Part shown: piece after piece, positions 25,222 to 33,821 of the stretch | How the letters are laid out: the number at the start of each line of letters is the position of its first letter | Position numbering within the stretch: the first letter of the stretch is position 1 | The notes under the pieces: model-generated | Told to the model about the DNA's origin: nothing | What the model saw: only the letters and a program-made list of their open reading frames with translations | Databases searched by the model: none | Position numbers and translations under genes: made by a program | Assembly (NCBI RefSeq): GCF_020524285.1 | Contig: NZ_JAIVKX010000016.1 | Location: 124,001-188,000, forward strand | Reading direction: 5' to 3' | Source: Alloyangia pacifica | Lineage (GTDB): Bacteria; Pseudomonadota; Alphaproteobacteria; Rhodobacterales; Rhodobacteraceae | DNA: 64,000 nucleotides

Positions 25222-26430
25222 ATGAGCAATTTCCGTCCCGCCGCCCGCGTTTCGAGCATCCGCGTTTCGCCCACCACTGCCGCGGCGCAGAGGGCCCGGG
25301 ACCTCAAAGCAGAGGGCAAGGACATCCTCAACCTCACAGTCGGCGAGCCCGACTTCGACACGCCAGAGCTAGTCAAGGCCGCGGCCGCGGCCGCGATGGC
25401 AGAGGGCCAGACCAAGTACACCCCGGTGAACGGCACGCCCGAGCTGCGCGCGGCGATCCGCGGCGACTTTTCACGCCGCCTGAACATCGAGGCGAATGAT
25501 GAACAAGTCTGCGTTGGCGGCGGGGCCAAGCAAATTCTGTTCCTGGCGCTTATGGCGACCGTTGAGAAGGGGGACGAGGTGATCGTCCCCGCGCCTTACT
25601 GGGTGTCCTACCCCGACATGGTCATCGCCAACGAGGGCACGCCGGTGATCGTGCCTTGCGCTGAAGAGGAGCGATTTAAGCTAACGCCCGCCGCGCTCGA
25701 GGCTGCCATCACGCCACAGAGCCGCTGGCTGATCTTGAATTCGCCGTCGAACCCCACCGGCGTCGCCTATTCGGCTGACGAGCTACGCGCTCTCGGCGAG
25801 GTGCTCGCACGGCATCCGCATATCTGGGTGCTCTGCGACGAGATCTACGACCGCATCTGGTTCGCCGAATTCGAAGCGGTGAGCATTCTGACGGTTTGCC
25901 CCGATCTGGCGGGTCGGGCGCTGGTCGTTAACGGTGTTTCAAAGTCTTATGCGATGACCGGCTGGCGCATTGGCTATGGCGTTGGGCCAGTGCCGCTGAT
26001 CGCGGCGATCAACAAGTTGCAATCGCAGATGTCCTCCTGCCCGTCCTCGATCAGCCAGGCTGCTGCTGCGGCAGCGCTGGCCGGGAACCAGAGCGATGTC
26101 GACGCACAGGTCGCGGTCTACCGCGAAAGACGCGACCTTGCGGTAGACCGCCTCAATGCCATTCCCGGCCTGTCCTGCTTGACCCCCGACGGGGCCTTCT
26201 ACATCTATGCCAGCTGCGCCGGCACGTTGGGCAAGAAAACGCCTTCGGGCCGGACTATTTCGAACGATGCGGACTTCGTGCTTTACTTGCTCGAGGAGGC
26301 GGGGGTCGCGGCGGTGCATGGCGCAGCCTACGGGCTCGAGCCATATTTCCGTATTTCCACGGCGACCTCGGCAGATGTCATAGCGGCGGCCTGTGATCGC
26401 ATCTCCGAGGCCTGTGCGAAGTTGAGCTGA
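25222..26430 (+). CDS. PLP-dependent aminotransferase, class I/II (aspartate aminotransferase-like)
   Basis: Encodes 402 aa; ATG 25222 is preferred over the earlier start at 25195 because GGAG lies 5 bases upstream and the protein then begins like its family (SNFRPAARVSSIRVSPT). Fold type I features are all present: LNLTVGEPDFDTP, the YTPVNGTPELR substrate segment, APYWVSYPDM, NSPSNPTGVAYS, CDEIYDRI, the PLP lysine in VNGVSKSYAMTGWRIGYG (Lys about 241), and the C-terminal arginine in YFRISTATS. It transfers amino groups between an amino acid and a 2-oxo acid; the exact substrate is not deducible. It is a single gene closed by a strong terminator, with a decayed aldolase gene behind it. Confidence 0.88.
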   Translation: MSNFRPAARVSSIRVSPTTAAAQRARDLKAEGKDILNLTVGEPDFDTPELVKAAAAAAMAEGQTKYTPVNGTPELRAAIRGDFSRRLNIEANDEQVCVGGGAKQILFLALMATVEKGDEVIVPAPYWVSYPDMVIANEGTPVIVPCAEEERFKLTPAALEAAITPQSRWLILNSPSNPTGVAYSADELRALGEVLARHPHIWVLCDEIYDRIWFAEFEAVSILTVCPDLAGRALVVNGVSKSYAMTGWRIGYGVGPVPLIAAINKLQSQMSSCPSSISQAAAAAALAGNQSDVDAQVAVYRERRDLAVDRLNAIPGLSCLTPDGAFYIYASCAGTLGKKTPSGRTISNDADFVLYLLEEAGVAAVHGAAYGLEPYFRISTATSADVIAAACDRISEACAKLS

Positions 26431-26457
26431 CCTACACGGCGCGGCGTGTTTAACAAA

Positions 26458-26486
26458 GGGTTGTCCCCGCAGGGACAACCCCTTTT
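26458..26486 (+). terminator. Rho-independent terminator of the aminotransferase gene
   Basis: GGGTTGTCCC pairs perfectly with GGGACAACCC (10 bp, 4-base loop) and is followed by CTTTT, 28 bases after the stop codon. Confidence 0.88.
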
Positions 26487-26711
26487 GCATGTCTGCGACT
26501 GCTCGACATTTGCGCAACAAATGCGCCTGCAGCTACAATGGCATAGGAGGGCGAACCAGCGCCGCGGATGGCTACGACATGAGCTGCTAAAATCATTGAA
26601 TTCCCATAAATAGGCAACTGTGTGACGATCATCGACGGGCGCGGGATCTTGCGCGCGGCAGCGCTCACCATGCAGTCGCTGGTCGAGGACACTGACATAG
26701 CGCTGCTGCGA

Positions 26712-27060
26712 TGATCGCTGGTGATCACATGGTCTAGACAACCGAGGCGATCGCCGATCTCGACGAAGTGTTGAAGGTCGAGAGCGTGGAAGCGTTTTTG
26801 GTCGGCCCGTCGGCCCTGGCGCAGATCATGGGCTACTCGCTGGCACTTGCGGCTACCGTAATGCGCCCTCGTAGGGTATTCGGATGATCGAGCATGCCTC
26901 CGGGAAGTTCCGCGGCGCCGGTCGGGCCATCGGTACCCTGGTGCGCTAGGCCAATATCAGCCACTAAACGGAAAAGGGGGGGCACTTGGTCTACATCCAC
27001 TCCAATCCACTCCTGAAGGCAGGGATGGCGCGGATGAACTCGCTCATCCGTCAGGGGTGA
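26712..27060 (+). pseudogene. Decayed HpcH/HpaI-family aldolase, C-terminal half
   Basis: From about 26738 the plus strand reads TTEAIADLDEVLKVESVEAF then LVGPSALAQIMGY, and later GRAIGTLVR-stop-ANISH-stop and YIHSNPLLKAGMARMNSLI. These blocks line up in order with the intact aldolase at 46452-47150 (TPEAVENLDEMLKVEG.., GTLVREVDIAHF, YIHSDPFLKSGIARMKSLI). At least three stops and frame changes interrupt it, and the metal-binding Asp of GPSD is Ala. The 5' half is missing or unrecognisable. By-eye identity over the first 31-residue block is 19/31, so it is a diverged homologue, not a recent copy. Confidence 0.85.
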
Positions 27061-27171
27061 GCAGAGCGCCATGGCGACATTCCTATGACCGTTTCGCCAG
27101 CTTGCCACCTGCCGCCGCCAGACCCCCTGGCGGCGGCATTGTCCTGTTCGGTCGCGGTAGAGAATACGCGC

Positions 27172-28782
27172 TCAGACCCCGTCGTCCGTCGGCCTGAAGC
27201 TCGCGGGATCGGCGCGCCGCCAGCGGGCGAGGTAGCCCGCGCCCTCGTCCCGACCCTCGAGCAGGAAGCCGACCGGCAGTTCGGGGTAGACCTGGTTTCC
27301 GACGATCACGTTGCGGTCCTTCTCGCGCAGCATCAGGTGATGCGGGCGGAACTCTCCGGGATGGTCGAGCCCCGCGGCTCCGGTGATCTCGGCCAGAGCA
27401 TGCAGCGTGTTGCGGTGGAAATTGGCGACCCGCTCGGCCTTGTCCGGCACCACGAGCGCTCGCGCCCGCATCCTGTCCTGCGTCGCCACGCCGACCGGAC
27501 AGCGGTTGGTGTGACAGGACTGCGACTGGATGCACCCCAGCGCGAACATGAAGCCGCGCGCGGAATTGGCCCAGTCGGCGCCGAGCGCCATCGCCTTGGC
27601 GATGTCGAAGGCCGAGACCAGCTTCCCGCTGGCCCCAAGGCGGATGCGGTCGCGCAGCCCGGCGCCGCGCAGCGTGTTGTGTACGAAGGTCAGCCCCTCG
27701 ATCAGTGGCATGCCCATGTGGTTGGCAAATTCCAGCGGCGCCGCGCCCGTGCCGCCCTCCTTGCCGTCGATGACGATGAAGTCGGGGGTGATGCCGGTGG
27801 CCAGCATTGCCTTGACGAGGCACATGAACTCGCGCCTGTGCCCGATGCAGAGCTTGAAGCCGACCGGTTTGCCGTCCGACAGGCGGCGCAAGGTGGCGAG
27901 GAACTCCATCAGCTCGAGCGGCGTGGAAAAGGCGGAATGCGCGCGGGGAGAGATGCAGTCGACGCCCATCGGCACAGCGCGGGCCCGGGCGATCTCGGGG
28001 GTGATCTTGGCGGCGGGCAGCACGCCGCCCAGCCCCGGCTTCGCGCCCTGGCTCAGCTTCACCTCGATCATCCTGACCTGCGGATGCGCGGCCGCCTCGC
28101 GGAACGCCTCGGGGTCGAAGTGGCCCGCCGCGTCGCGGCAGCCGAAATAGCCCGAGCCGATCTCGAAGATCAGATCACCGCCCTGCAGGTGGAACGCCGA
28201 GATACCGCCCTCGCCGGTGTCATGGGCAAAGCCGCCGGCCTTTGCACCCCGGTTGAGCGCGAGGATCGCGTTGTCCGAAAGCGCGCCGTAGCTCATCGCC
28301 GAGATGTTGTAGATCGAGGCCGCGTAGGGGCGTTTGCAGTCGGGGCCGCCGATGGTGACGCGGAAATCGCTGCCGGCGATGGTCTTGGGCAACACCGAAT
28401 GGGTCAGCCACTGGTAGCCCGCATCGTAGACCGGCTTGCGCGTGCCGAAGGGCCGCGCGTCCTCGATGTTCTTGGCGCGCTGGTAGATCAGCGTGCGCTC
28501 GTCGCGCGAGAAGGGTTCCTCGTCCTGGTCGTTCTCGAAGAAATACTGACGCATCTCCGGGCGGATGCTCTCGAGGATGTAGCGCAGGTGCCCGATCACC
28601 GGGTAGTTGCGCAGGATCGCATGGCGGCGCTGCGAGAGGTCGTAGAGACCGAGCAGGCAGAGCGCCGCCAGCAGCGGCAGGGCGATCCGCGCCTCTGCAT
28701 GGCTGGCGGCCAGCAGCGCCGCGCCCAGGGTGCCCATGAGGCAGAGACCGAAGATGCTGAAGCGGAGGGCGGCATGGATCAC
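27172..28782 (-). CDS. FMN-binding glutamate-synthase-family protein
   Basis: Encodes 536 aa. Two N-terminal hydrophobic helices (about 8-27 and 32-47) suggest membrane anchoring, followed by the GltB central/FMN-binding barrel: SIYNISAMSYGALSDNA, GFAHDTGEGGIS, VKLSQGAKPGLGGVLP, FIVIDGKEGGTGAAP and GASGKLVSAFDIAKAMALGA. A cysteine cluster C-x5-C-x4-C (GCIQSQSCHTNRCPVG) fits the 3Fe-4S site. There is no amidotransferase domain, so it is not a full glutamate synthase. Members of this short family are of uncertain function, probably ammonia- or ferredoxin-linked oxidoreductases. It is last in the gnd-idnD operon, 72 bases after gnd; its link to sugar-acid metabolism is unclear. Confidence 0.82.
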   Translation of the reverse strand: MIHAALRFSIFGLCLMGTLGAALLAASHAEARIALPLLAALCLLGLYDLSQRRHAILRNYPVIGHLRYILESIRPEMRQYFFENDQDEEPFSRDERTLIYQRAKNIEDARPFGTRKPVYDAGYQWLTHSVLPKTIAGSDFRVTIGGPDCKRPYAASIYNISAMSYGALSDNAILALNRGAKAGGFAHDTGEGGISAFHLQGGDLIFEIGSGYFGCRDAAGHFDPEAFREAAAHPQVRMIEVKLSQGAKPGLGGVLPAAKITPEIARARAVPMGVDCISPRAHSAFSTPLELMEFLATLRRLSDGKPVGFKLCIGHRREFMCLVKAMLATGITPDFIVIDGKEGGTGAAPLEFANHMGMPLIEGLTFVHNTLRGAGLRDRIRLGASGKLVSAFDIAKAMALGADWANSARGFMFALGCIQSQSCHTNRCPVGVATQDRMRARALVVPDKAERVANFHRNTLHALAEITGAAGLDHPGEFRPHHLMLREKDRNVIVGNQVYPELPVGFLLEGRDEGAGYLARWRRADPASFRPTDDGV

Positions 28783-28854
28783 GTCTGTGTCTCCAGGAAC
28801 GGCGAGATCGTGGCGCGGCCCGGTGCCGCGCCACGGTGGGGTCTCGGGCTGGTA

Positions 28855-30273
28855 TCAGGCCGCTGTCGCGGCCCAGGGTCCATGCGGCGCGTCGCGGCCG
28901 TCGAGCCGCTCGAAGCCATGCGCGCCGAAGAAGTCGCGCTGCGCCTGGATCATGTTGGCCGGGCTTCGCCGCGTGCGCAGGCTGTCGAACCAGCCCAGTC
29001 CCGCCGAGAGCGCCGGAACCGCGATACCCGCGCCGATCGCGGCAAGCACGGTCCTGCGCAGCGCCGCCTCGTGCTGCTCGAGCAGGCCGCGGAAGGGCTG
29101 CGCGAAGACCAGCATTTCGCCCGGTCCCCGGTCGAGCGCGCTGGCCATGTCGTTCAGCATGTCCGAGCGGATGATGCAGCCATTGCGCCAGATGCGTGCG
29201 ATCTCGGGCAGGGGCAGATCCCAGCCGAACTGATCGGACGCGGCGGTGAGCATCTCGAAGCCCTGCGCGTAGCACAGGATCTTGCCCGCGATCAGCGCCG
29301 CCTCGAGATCGTCGAGGTCGAGCGCCCCCGGCGGCAGCGCTTGCGGCTGCGCGCCAAAGGCATCGGCCCCCTGCTGCCGCAGCCCGTGTGCCGCCGACAG
29401 GTTGCGCGCGCAGACCGCGGCCTCGATCACCGGCACGGCAACCCCGAGGTGCTGCGCCTCGATCGCGGTCCAGCGCCCGGTGCCCTTCTGCCCGGCCTTG
29501 TCGAGGATCACGTCGAGCATCGGCGCGCGGGTCAGCGGATCGGCACTGCGCGCGATCCGGCCCGCGATCTCGACGAGATAGGAGGCGAGCGGCCCGGCGT
29601 TCCACTGATCGAAGGCGGCGGCAATCGCGGGTTTGTCGAGCCCGAGGCCGCGGCCCATCAGGCTGTAGGTCTCGGCGATCATCTGCATGTCGGCGTATTC
29701 GATGCCGTTGTGGACCATCTTGACGAAATGGCCTGCGCCGGCCGGTCCCATGTAGGCGGCGCAGGGGGTGCCCTCGTGCTTGGCCGCGATCGCCTTCAGC
29801 AGCGGCGCCAGGCGCAGCCAGCTGCCGCGGTCGCCGCCCACCATGATCGACGGTCCGTGCCGCGCGCCTTCCTCGCCCCCCGAGACACCGATGCCGATAA
29901 AGTCATAGGGCGCCGCCGCGGCCTCCTCGGCGCGCCGGTTGGTATCGGCGTAATTGGCATTGCCGGCATCGACAATGAGGTCGCCCGGCTCGAGCAGGCC
30001 GCGCAGCGCCTCGATCTGCTGGTCCACCACCGGACCGGCGGGCACCATGAGGATGATCGTCCGCGGCCGCTGCAGCGACCCCACGAAGGTGGCGAGGTCC
30101 TCGGTCGGCAGCAGCCGCTCGGCCAGCACGCCTGCGCCGGCGACGAAGGCGCGGGTGACAGAGGCCGTGCGGTTGTAGACGCTGACCTGGTGGTCGTTGT
30201 CCGCGATGTTGAGCGCGAGGGCGGCGCCCATCGTGCCAAGGCCGATGAGCCCGATGTCGGAGGTTTGGGTCAC
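28855..30273 (-). CDS. gnd: 6-phosphogluconate dehydrogenase, decarboxylating
   Basis: Encodes 472 aa from GTG 30273 (a GTG at 30285 is also possible; neither has a strong ribosome binding site). The NADP fold carries GLIGLGTMGAALALNIAD. The substrate region shows DAGNANYADTNRR and GVSGGEEGARHGPSIM, and the catalytic Lys-Asn segment is in GHFVKMVHNGIEYADMQ; the end ANMIQAQRDFFGAHGFER is typical. It converts 6-phosphogluconate to ribulose-5-phosphate, CO2 and NADPH, which finishes the idonate/gluconate route encoded around it. An operator-like TATCGATA palindrome lies at 30314-30321, just upstream, suggesting control with the idn genes. Confidence 0.94.
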   Translation of the reverse strand: MTQTSDIGLIGLGTMGAALALNIADNDHQVSVYNRTASVTRAFVAGAGVLAERLLPTEDLATFVGSLQRPRTIILMVPAGPVVDQQIEALRGLLEPGDLIVDAGNANYADTNRRAEEAAAAPYDFIGIGVSGGEEGARHGPSIMVGGDRGSWLRLAPLLKAIAAKHEGTPCAAYMGPAGAGHFVKMVHNGIEYADMQMIAETYSLMGRGLGLDKPAIAAAFDQWNAGPLASYLVEIAGRIARSADPLTRAPMLDVILDKAGQKGTGRWTAIEAQHLGVAVPVIEAAVCARNLSAAHGLRQQGADAFGAQPQALPPGALDLDDLEAALIAGKILCYAQGFEMLTAASDQFGWDLPLPEIARIWRNGCIIRSDMLNDMASALDRGPGEMLVFAQPFRGLLEQHEAALRRTVLAAIGAGIAVPALSAGLGWFDSLRTRRSPANMIQAQRDFFGAHGFERLDGRDAPHGPWAATAA

Positions 30274-30311
30274 GGGGGATCTCACTTCAGGTCTGGTCGG
30301 GTGTCGAAATA

Positions 30312-30323
30312 GATATCGATAAC
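30312..30323. promoter_or_regulatory. Operator candidate upstream of gnd
   Basis: GATATCGATAAC differs by one base from the perfect palindrome GTTATCGATAAC at 32397-32408. It lies between idnD and gnd and could let the LacI-type regulator control a second promoter here. Confidence 0.5.
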
Positions 30324-30331
30324 GAAAATGG

Positions 30332-31372
30332 TCACGAGAACCGGATCTGCGCCTTGATGGCGCGACTGCGGTCCGAGGCGGTGAGGAAGGCCTGCTCGGC
30401 CGCCTCGAGGGCGAACTCGTGGGTGATCAGCGGGCGCAGGTCGAGCCGCCCCTGCCGCATCGCCAGCACGCCGTTCGCGAATTCCTCGTGGAAGCGGAAC
30501 GAGCCGCGAAGGTCGAGCTCCTTTGCGGCGATCTTGGTCACCGGCAGGGGGATGTCGCCGCCGAGGCCGAGCTGCACCACCACGCCGCGCGGGCGCATCG
30601 TGTCGAGCGCAGGCAGAAGGGCGGGCGCGACACCGGTGCATTCGAACAGCGCGTGGAAGTGGCCCTTGCCCGCGCCGTAGCGGGCCAGCGCCTCGGCGTC
30701 GCTGCCGGTGTTGATCGTCACCTCCGCGCCCATCCTGCGCGCCATCTCGAGCGTGAAGTCCGACAGGTCGGTAGCGACGATCTCGGCGGCCCCGGCGAGC
30801 CGTGCCGAGGCGATGGCGAGCAGGCCGATCGGGCCACAGCCGGTCACCAGCACGCGCTTGCCGAGCAATGGTCCGGCGCGGCGGACGGCGTGCAGCGTGA
30901 CGGCCAGCGGCTCGGCAAGCGCGGCCTCGCCCGGCGTGAGGCCGTTGGCGACGGCGCATTGCGCGGCGGTAACGATCATCTCCTCGCGGAAGGCGCCCTG
31001 GATGTGCGGGAAGGGCATGGCGGAGCCGTAGAAACGCATGTTCTCGCAGTGGTTGGGCAGGCCCTCATGGCAGTAGTCGCAGCTTCCGCAGGGGCGCGAG
31101 GGCGAGACCGCGACGAGATCACCGACAGCCAGCCCGGTGACGCCGGCACCGATCTCCGACACGTGGCCCGAGACCTCGTGGCCCAGAACCATCGGCTCGC
31201 GCAGCCGCACGGTGCCAAAGCCGCCGTGGTGGTAATAGTGCAGGTCCGACCCGCAGACGCCGCCCGCGGCGGTGCGGATACGTACTTCGCCGGGTTTCAG
31301 GTCGGGGCCTTCCGCGGCGGAGTAGGCCTCGAGGCGGAGGTCCTTCGGGGCGTGAATGACAAGCGCTTTCAT
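30332..31372 (-). CDS. idnD: L-idonate 5-dehydrogenase (zinc alcohol dehydrogenase family)
   Basis: Encodes 346 aa. Catalytic zinc site in VCGSDLHYYHHGG and the LGHEVSG block, structural zinc with four cysteines (PCGSCDYCHEGLPNHC), and the NAD-binding VLVTGCGPIGLLAI followed by an acidic residue (VATDLSD), pointing to NAD(H) rather than NADP(H). The family includes L-idonate 5-dehydrogenase, which oxidises L-idonate to 5-keto-D-gluconate. That call is supported by the divergent 5-ketogluconate reductase, gluconokinase and LacI regulator genes. It is 9 bases downstream of the 2-ketoacid reductase gene. Sorbitol or another polyol is an alternative substrate. Confidence 0.88.
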   Translation of the reverse strand: MKALVIHAPKDLRLEAYSAAEGPDLKPGEVRIRTAAGGVCGSDLHYYHHGGFGTVRLREPMVLGHEVSGHVSEIGAGVTGLAVGDLVAVSPSRPCGSCDYCHEGLPNHCENMRFYGSAMPFPHIQGAFREEMIVTAAQCAVANGLTPGEAALAEPLAVTLHAVRRAGPLLGKRVLVTGCGPIGLLAIASARLAGAAEIVATDLSDFTLEMARRMGAEVTINTGSDAEALARYGAGKGHFHALFECTGVAPALLPALDTMRPRGVVVQLGLGGDIPLPVTKIAAKELDLRGSFRFHEEFANGVLAMRQGRLDLRPLITHEFALEAAEQAFLTASDRSRAIKAQIRFS

Positions 31373-31381
31373 GGGGATGCC

Positions 31382-32329
31382 TCAGATGACAGGGGTGACG
31401 AGGGGGGCGCCAGCGAAATGGGCGGCGAGGTTGGCGCGGACCAGTTCGCCCATGGCCTTTCGGGTCTCGATGGTGCCCGAGGCCTGGTGCGGCTGCAGCA
31501 GGATGTTGGGCACCTCGCGGAAGCGCGGATCGAGCGCCGGCTCCCCCTCGAACACGTCAAGCGCCGCGGCGCCGAGCGTGCCGTCTGCCAGCGCCGCGAT
31601 CAGCGCCTCCTCGTCGACGTTCGACGCCCGTGAGACGTTGATCAGCATTCCTTCCGGCCCCAGCGCCTGCAGCACGCGGGCATTGACGATGTGCTGGGTT
31701 TCCTGCGACGCGGCGGCGGCGACGAAGAGAAAATCGCTCCGTGCGGCCAGCGTCTCGGGGTCCTTCACGAAGCTCCAGTCCGCCGCGTAGTCCTTGGGGG
31801 CGACATCGGAATAGGCGATCTGCATTCCGAACCCGGTGAGGCGCCTGGCGATCTCGAAGCCGATGCGGCCCAGCCCGAGAATCCCTGCGCGGCGGCCGAA
31901 GGCGCGGCGTTGCAGCGGCATGCCGCCCTGCGCGGCCCAGCTGCCATCGCGGACCCAGGCATCGCCCGCCACCACGCCGCGCGACTGCGCGAGCATCATG
32001 GTCACGGCGAAATCCGCGACATCGCCGGACAGCACGTCGGGGGTGTTGGTGACGCGGATGCCGCGCTCCCGGCAGGCGCCCAGATCCACGGCGTCATAGC
32101 CGACTCCGTAGACCGAGATCACCTCGAGCTGCGGGCAGGCAGCGATGATCTCGCGCGAGGCGCCAAGCTCGCCACGGGTCGCGATGGCGCGGACGGAAGG
32201 GCCGTGCTCGGCAAGGAAGGCGGCCTTGTCCGCGGCCTCGAAATAGCGGCGCAGGTCATAGGCCTCGTTCAGCGGCGTCTCGTCCCAGGACGGGTAGGCG
32301 CCCATCTGCAGGATCATGGGTTTGGGCAT
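31382..32329 (-). CDS. D-2-hydroxyacid dehydrogenase (2-ketogluconate/glyoxylate reductase type)
   Basis: Encodes 315 aa. The open frame runs upstream through the opposite-strand idnO gene; the real start is ATG 32329, with GGAG 8 bases before it. It has the D-isomer-specific dehydrogenase pattern: VYGVGYDAVDL, the Rossmann motif GILGLGRIGFEIARRL, the catalytic Arg in LINVSRASNVDEE, Glu in DVFEGEPALD and His in LLQPHQASGT. It would reduce 2-keto acids such as 2-ketogluconate, hydroxypyruvate or glyoxylate with NAD(P)H. In this operon a 2-ketogluconate reductase feeding gluconate is the best fit. First gene of the minus-strand operon. Confidence 0.85.
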   Translation of the reverse strand: MPKPMILQMGAYPSWDETPLNEAYDLRRYFEAADKAAFLAEHGPSVRAIATRGELGASREIIAACPQLEVISVYGVGYDAVDLGACRERGIRVTNTPDVLSGDVADFAVTMMLAQSRGVVAGDAWVRDGSWAAQGGMPLQRRAFGRRAGILGLGRIGFEIARRLTGFGMQIAYSDVAPKDYAADWSFVKDPETLAARSDFLFVAAAASQETQHIVNARVLQALGPEGMLINVSRASNVDEEALIAALADGTLGAAALDVFEGEPALDPRFREVPNILLQPHQASGTIETRKAMGELVRANLAAHFAGAPLVTPVI

Positions 32330-32383
32330 GCGGTCTTCTCCTCGATCAGGCCCGTCGAGCCTCGAATTCGGCGAATCTTCGGC

Positions 32384-32413
32384 TTGACGGAAAATAGTTA
32401 TCGATAACATATT
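32384..32413 (+). promoter_or_regulatory. idnO promoter with overlapping operator palindrome
   Basis: A -35 TTGACG (32384-32389) and a possible -10 CATATT (32408-32413) flank the perfect 12-bp palindrome GTTATCGATAAC (32397-32408), which resembles LacI/GntR-family operators. Its position between divergent operons would let one repressor silence both directions. Confidence 0.6.
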
Positions 32414-32455
32414 GAGGCGAGTCGAGCTTGTCGACACCCAAATGAGGATGACCCC

Positions 32456-33262
32456 GTGACCCCCGAAAAAGAGACCCCCCGGAACGACTTCCTGCAGACA
32501 ACCTTCGGATTGACCGGCCGCAGGGCCCTCATCACCGGCTCCTCGCAGGGCATCGGCTTTGCCCTGGCGCTCGGACTGGCCAAGGCCGGGGCATCGATCG
32601 TGCTGAACGGGCGCGACGTGGCGAAAATCGAGCGCGCGCGGCAGGACATCCTGCACACCTGCCCCGAGGCCGACGTCCAGGCGCTGTGCTTCGACGTCAC
32701 CGACCACGAGGCGGCGCGCCGGGCGATCGACGGGTTCGAGCTTGGGCAGGGGCCGATCGACATCCTGGTGAACAACGCGGGGATGCAGCATCGCAGCCCG
32801 CTCGAGGATTTCCCGGCCGAGCGTTTCGAGGCGCTGCTGCAGACCAACATCGCATCGGTCTTCAACGTCGGGCAGGCGGTGGCGCGCTACATGATCGGCC
32901 GGGGCAGGGGCAAGATCGTCAACATCTGCTCGGTGCAGACCGCGCTGGCGCGGCCCGGCATCGCGCCCTACACCGCCACCAAGGGCGCGGTGGCGAACCT
33001 GACCAAGGGCATGGCGACGGACTGGGCGCAGCACGGGCTGACCTGCAACGCCATCGCGCCGGGCTATTTCGAGACGCCGCTCAATGCCGCCCTCGTTGCC
33101 GATCCCGACTTCACCGCATGGCTGAAGAAACGCACGCCCGCGGGGCGCTGGGGCAAGGTCGAGGAACTGGTCGGCGCCTGCGTGTTCCTGTCTTCGGGCG
33201 CCTCGAGCTTCGTGAACGGGCACATCCTCTTTGTCGATGGAGCGATCAGTGTCTCTCTTTGA
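32456..33262 (+). CDS. idnO: 5-keto-D-gluconate 5-reductase / gluconate 5-dehydrogenase (SDR)
   Basis: Encodes 268 aa from GTG 32456, with GAGGA 7 bases upstream. Classical short-chain dehydrogenase: TGSSQGIGFALALG cofactor loop, LVNNAGMQH, the active-site Ser in NICSVQTA and YTATK (Tyr-x3-Lys). The NNAGMQHR segment and overall length fit IdnO/Ga5DH, which interconverts 5-ketogluconate and gluconate. It heads the plus-strand operon with gluconokinase and the regulator, and its end overlaps gluconokinase by 14 bases. Confidence 0.9.
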   Translation: MTPEKETPRNDFLQTTFGLTGRRALITGSSQGIGFALALGLAKAGASIVLNGRDVAKIERARQDILHTCPEADVQALCFDVTDHEAARRAIDGFELGQGPIDILVNNAGMQHRSPLEDFPAERFEALLQTNIASVFNVGQAVARYMIGRGRGKIVNICSVQTALARPGIAPYTATKGAVANLTKGMATDWAQHGLTCNAIAPGYFETPLNAALVADPDFTAWLKKRTPAGRWGKVEELVGACVFLSSGASSFVNGHILFVDGAISVSL

Positions 33263-33785
33263 ACATCGCCATATCGTGCTGATGGGGGTTTGCGGCTGCG
33301 GCAAGTCCACCGTCGGCGCCGAGCTGTCGCGCGCCTCCGGGATCGCCTTCCTTGACGGCGACGACCTGCATCCGGCGGAGAATGTCGCGAAGATGCGGGC
33401 AGGCCACGCGCTCGACGATGCGGACCGCGCACCCTGGCTCGCCGAATGCGGGCGCAGGCTTGCGACTGCGGAGGAGGGGCTGATCCTTGGCTGCTCGGCC
33501 CTGACCGGACGGTATCGCGACATGATCCGCGCGCATGCGGCCCCGGCGCAGCCGGTCTTCGTCTACCTGCACGGCACGCGCGCCACCCTGAGACAACGGC
33601 TCGGGGCGCGGCGGGGGCACTTCATGCCGACTGCGCTGCTCGACAGCCAGCTTGCCACGCTCGAGGTCCCGGCGCCCATCGAAGCGGCGCTCACGGTCAG
33701 CATCGAGAACACGTCTCCGGCGCTGGCGGCGCAGGTGTTGACGCGGCTCGCGGGGCGCGGCGGCTCTGTTGCCCGTGCGGCCTGA
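33249..33785 (+). CDS. idnK: Gluconokinase
   Basis: Encodes 178 aa. GTG 33249 is preferred because GGAG lies 6 bases upstream; starts at 33231 or 33237 are in frame. P-loop GVCGCGKSTVG, then the GntK signature LDGDDLHPAENVAKM and LDDADRAPWL, CSALTGRYRDMIR, and GHFMPTALLDSQLATLE. It phosphorylates D-gluconate to 6-phosphogluconate, the substrate of the gnd product on the other operon. It overlaps idnO, so is probably translationally coupled. The thermoresistant (GntK) and IdnK forms cannot be separated by eye. Confidence 0.92.
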   Translation: MSLFEHRHIVLMGVCGCGKSTVGAELSRASGIAFLDGDDLHPAENVAKMRAGHALDDADRAPWLAECGRRLATAEEGLILGCSALTGRYRDMIRAHAAPAQPVFVYLHGTRATLRQRLGARRGHFMPTALLDSQLATLEVPAPIEAALTVSIENTSPALAAQVLTRLAGRGGSVARAA

Positions 33786-33821
33786 GCGGGGTAGGTGTTT
33801 GCTCCAGCAGGGAGATCGGCG

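Noticed and set aside
27085..30312. Open frame of 1075 codons on the plus strand
   Set aside because: It is the shadow of two genes on the minus strand (glutamate-synthase-like and gnd), whose motifs are clear; the plus-strand protein is Arg/Ala/Gly/His-rich without any family pattern.
32330..33523. Upstream extension of the 2-hydroxyacid dehydrogenase frame
   Set aside because: It runs antisense to idnO and gluconokinase; the internal ATG at 32329 with GGAG gives the normal family length.
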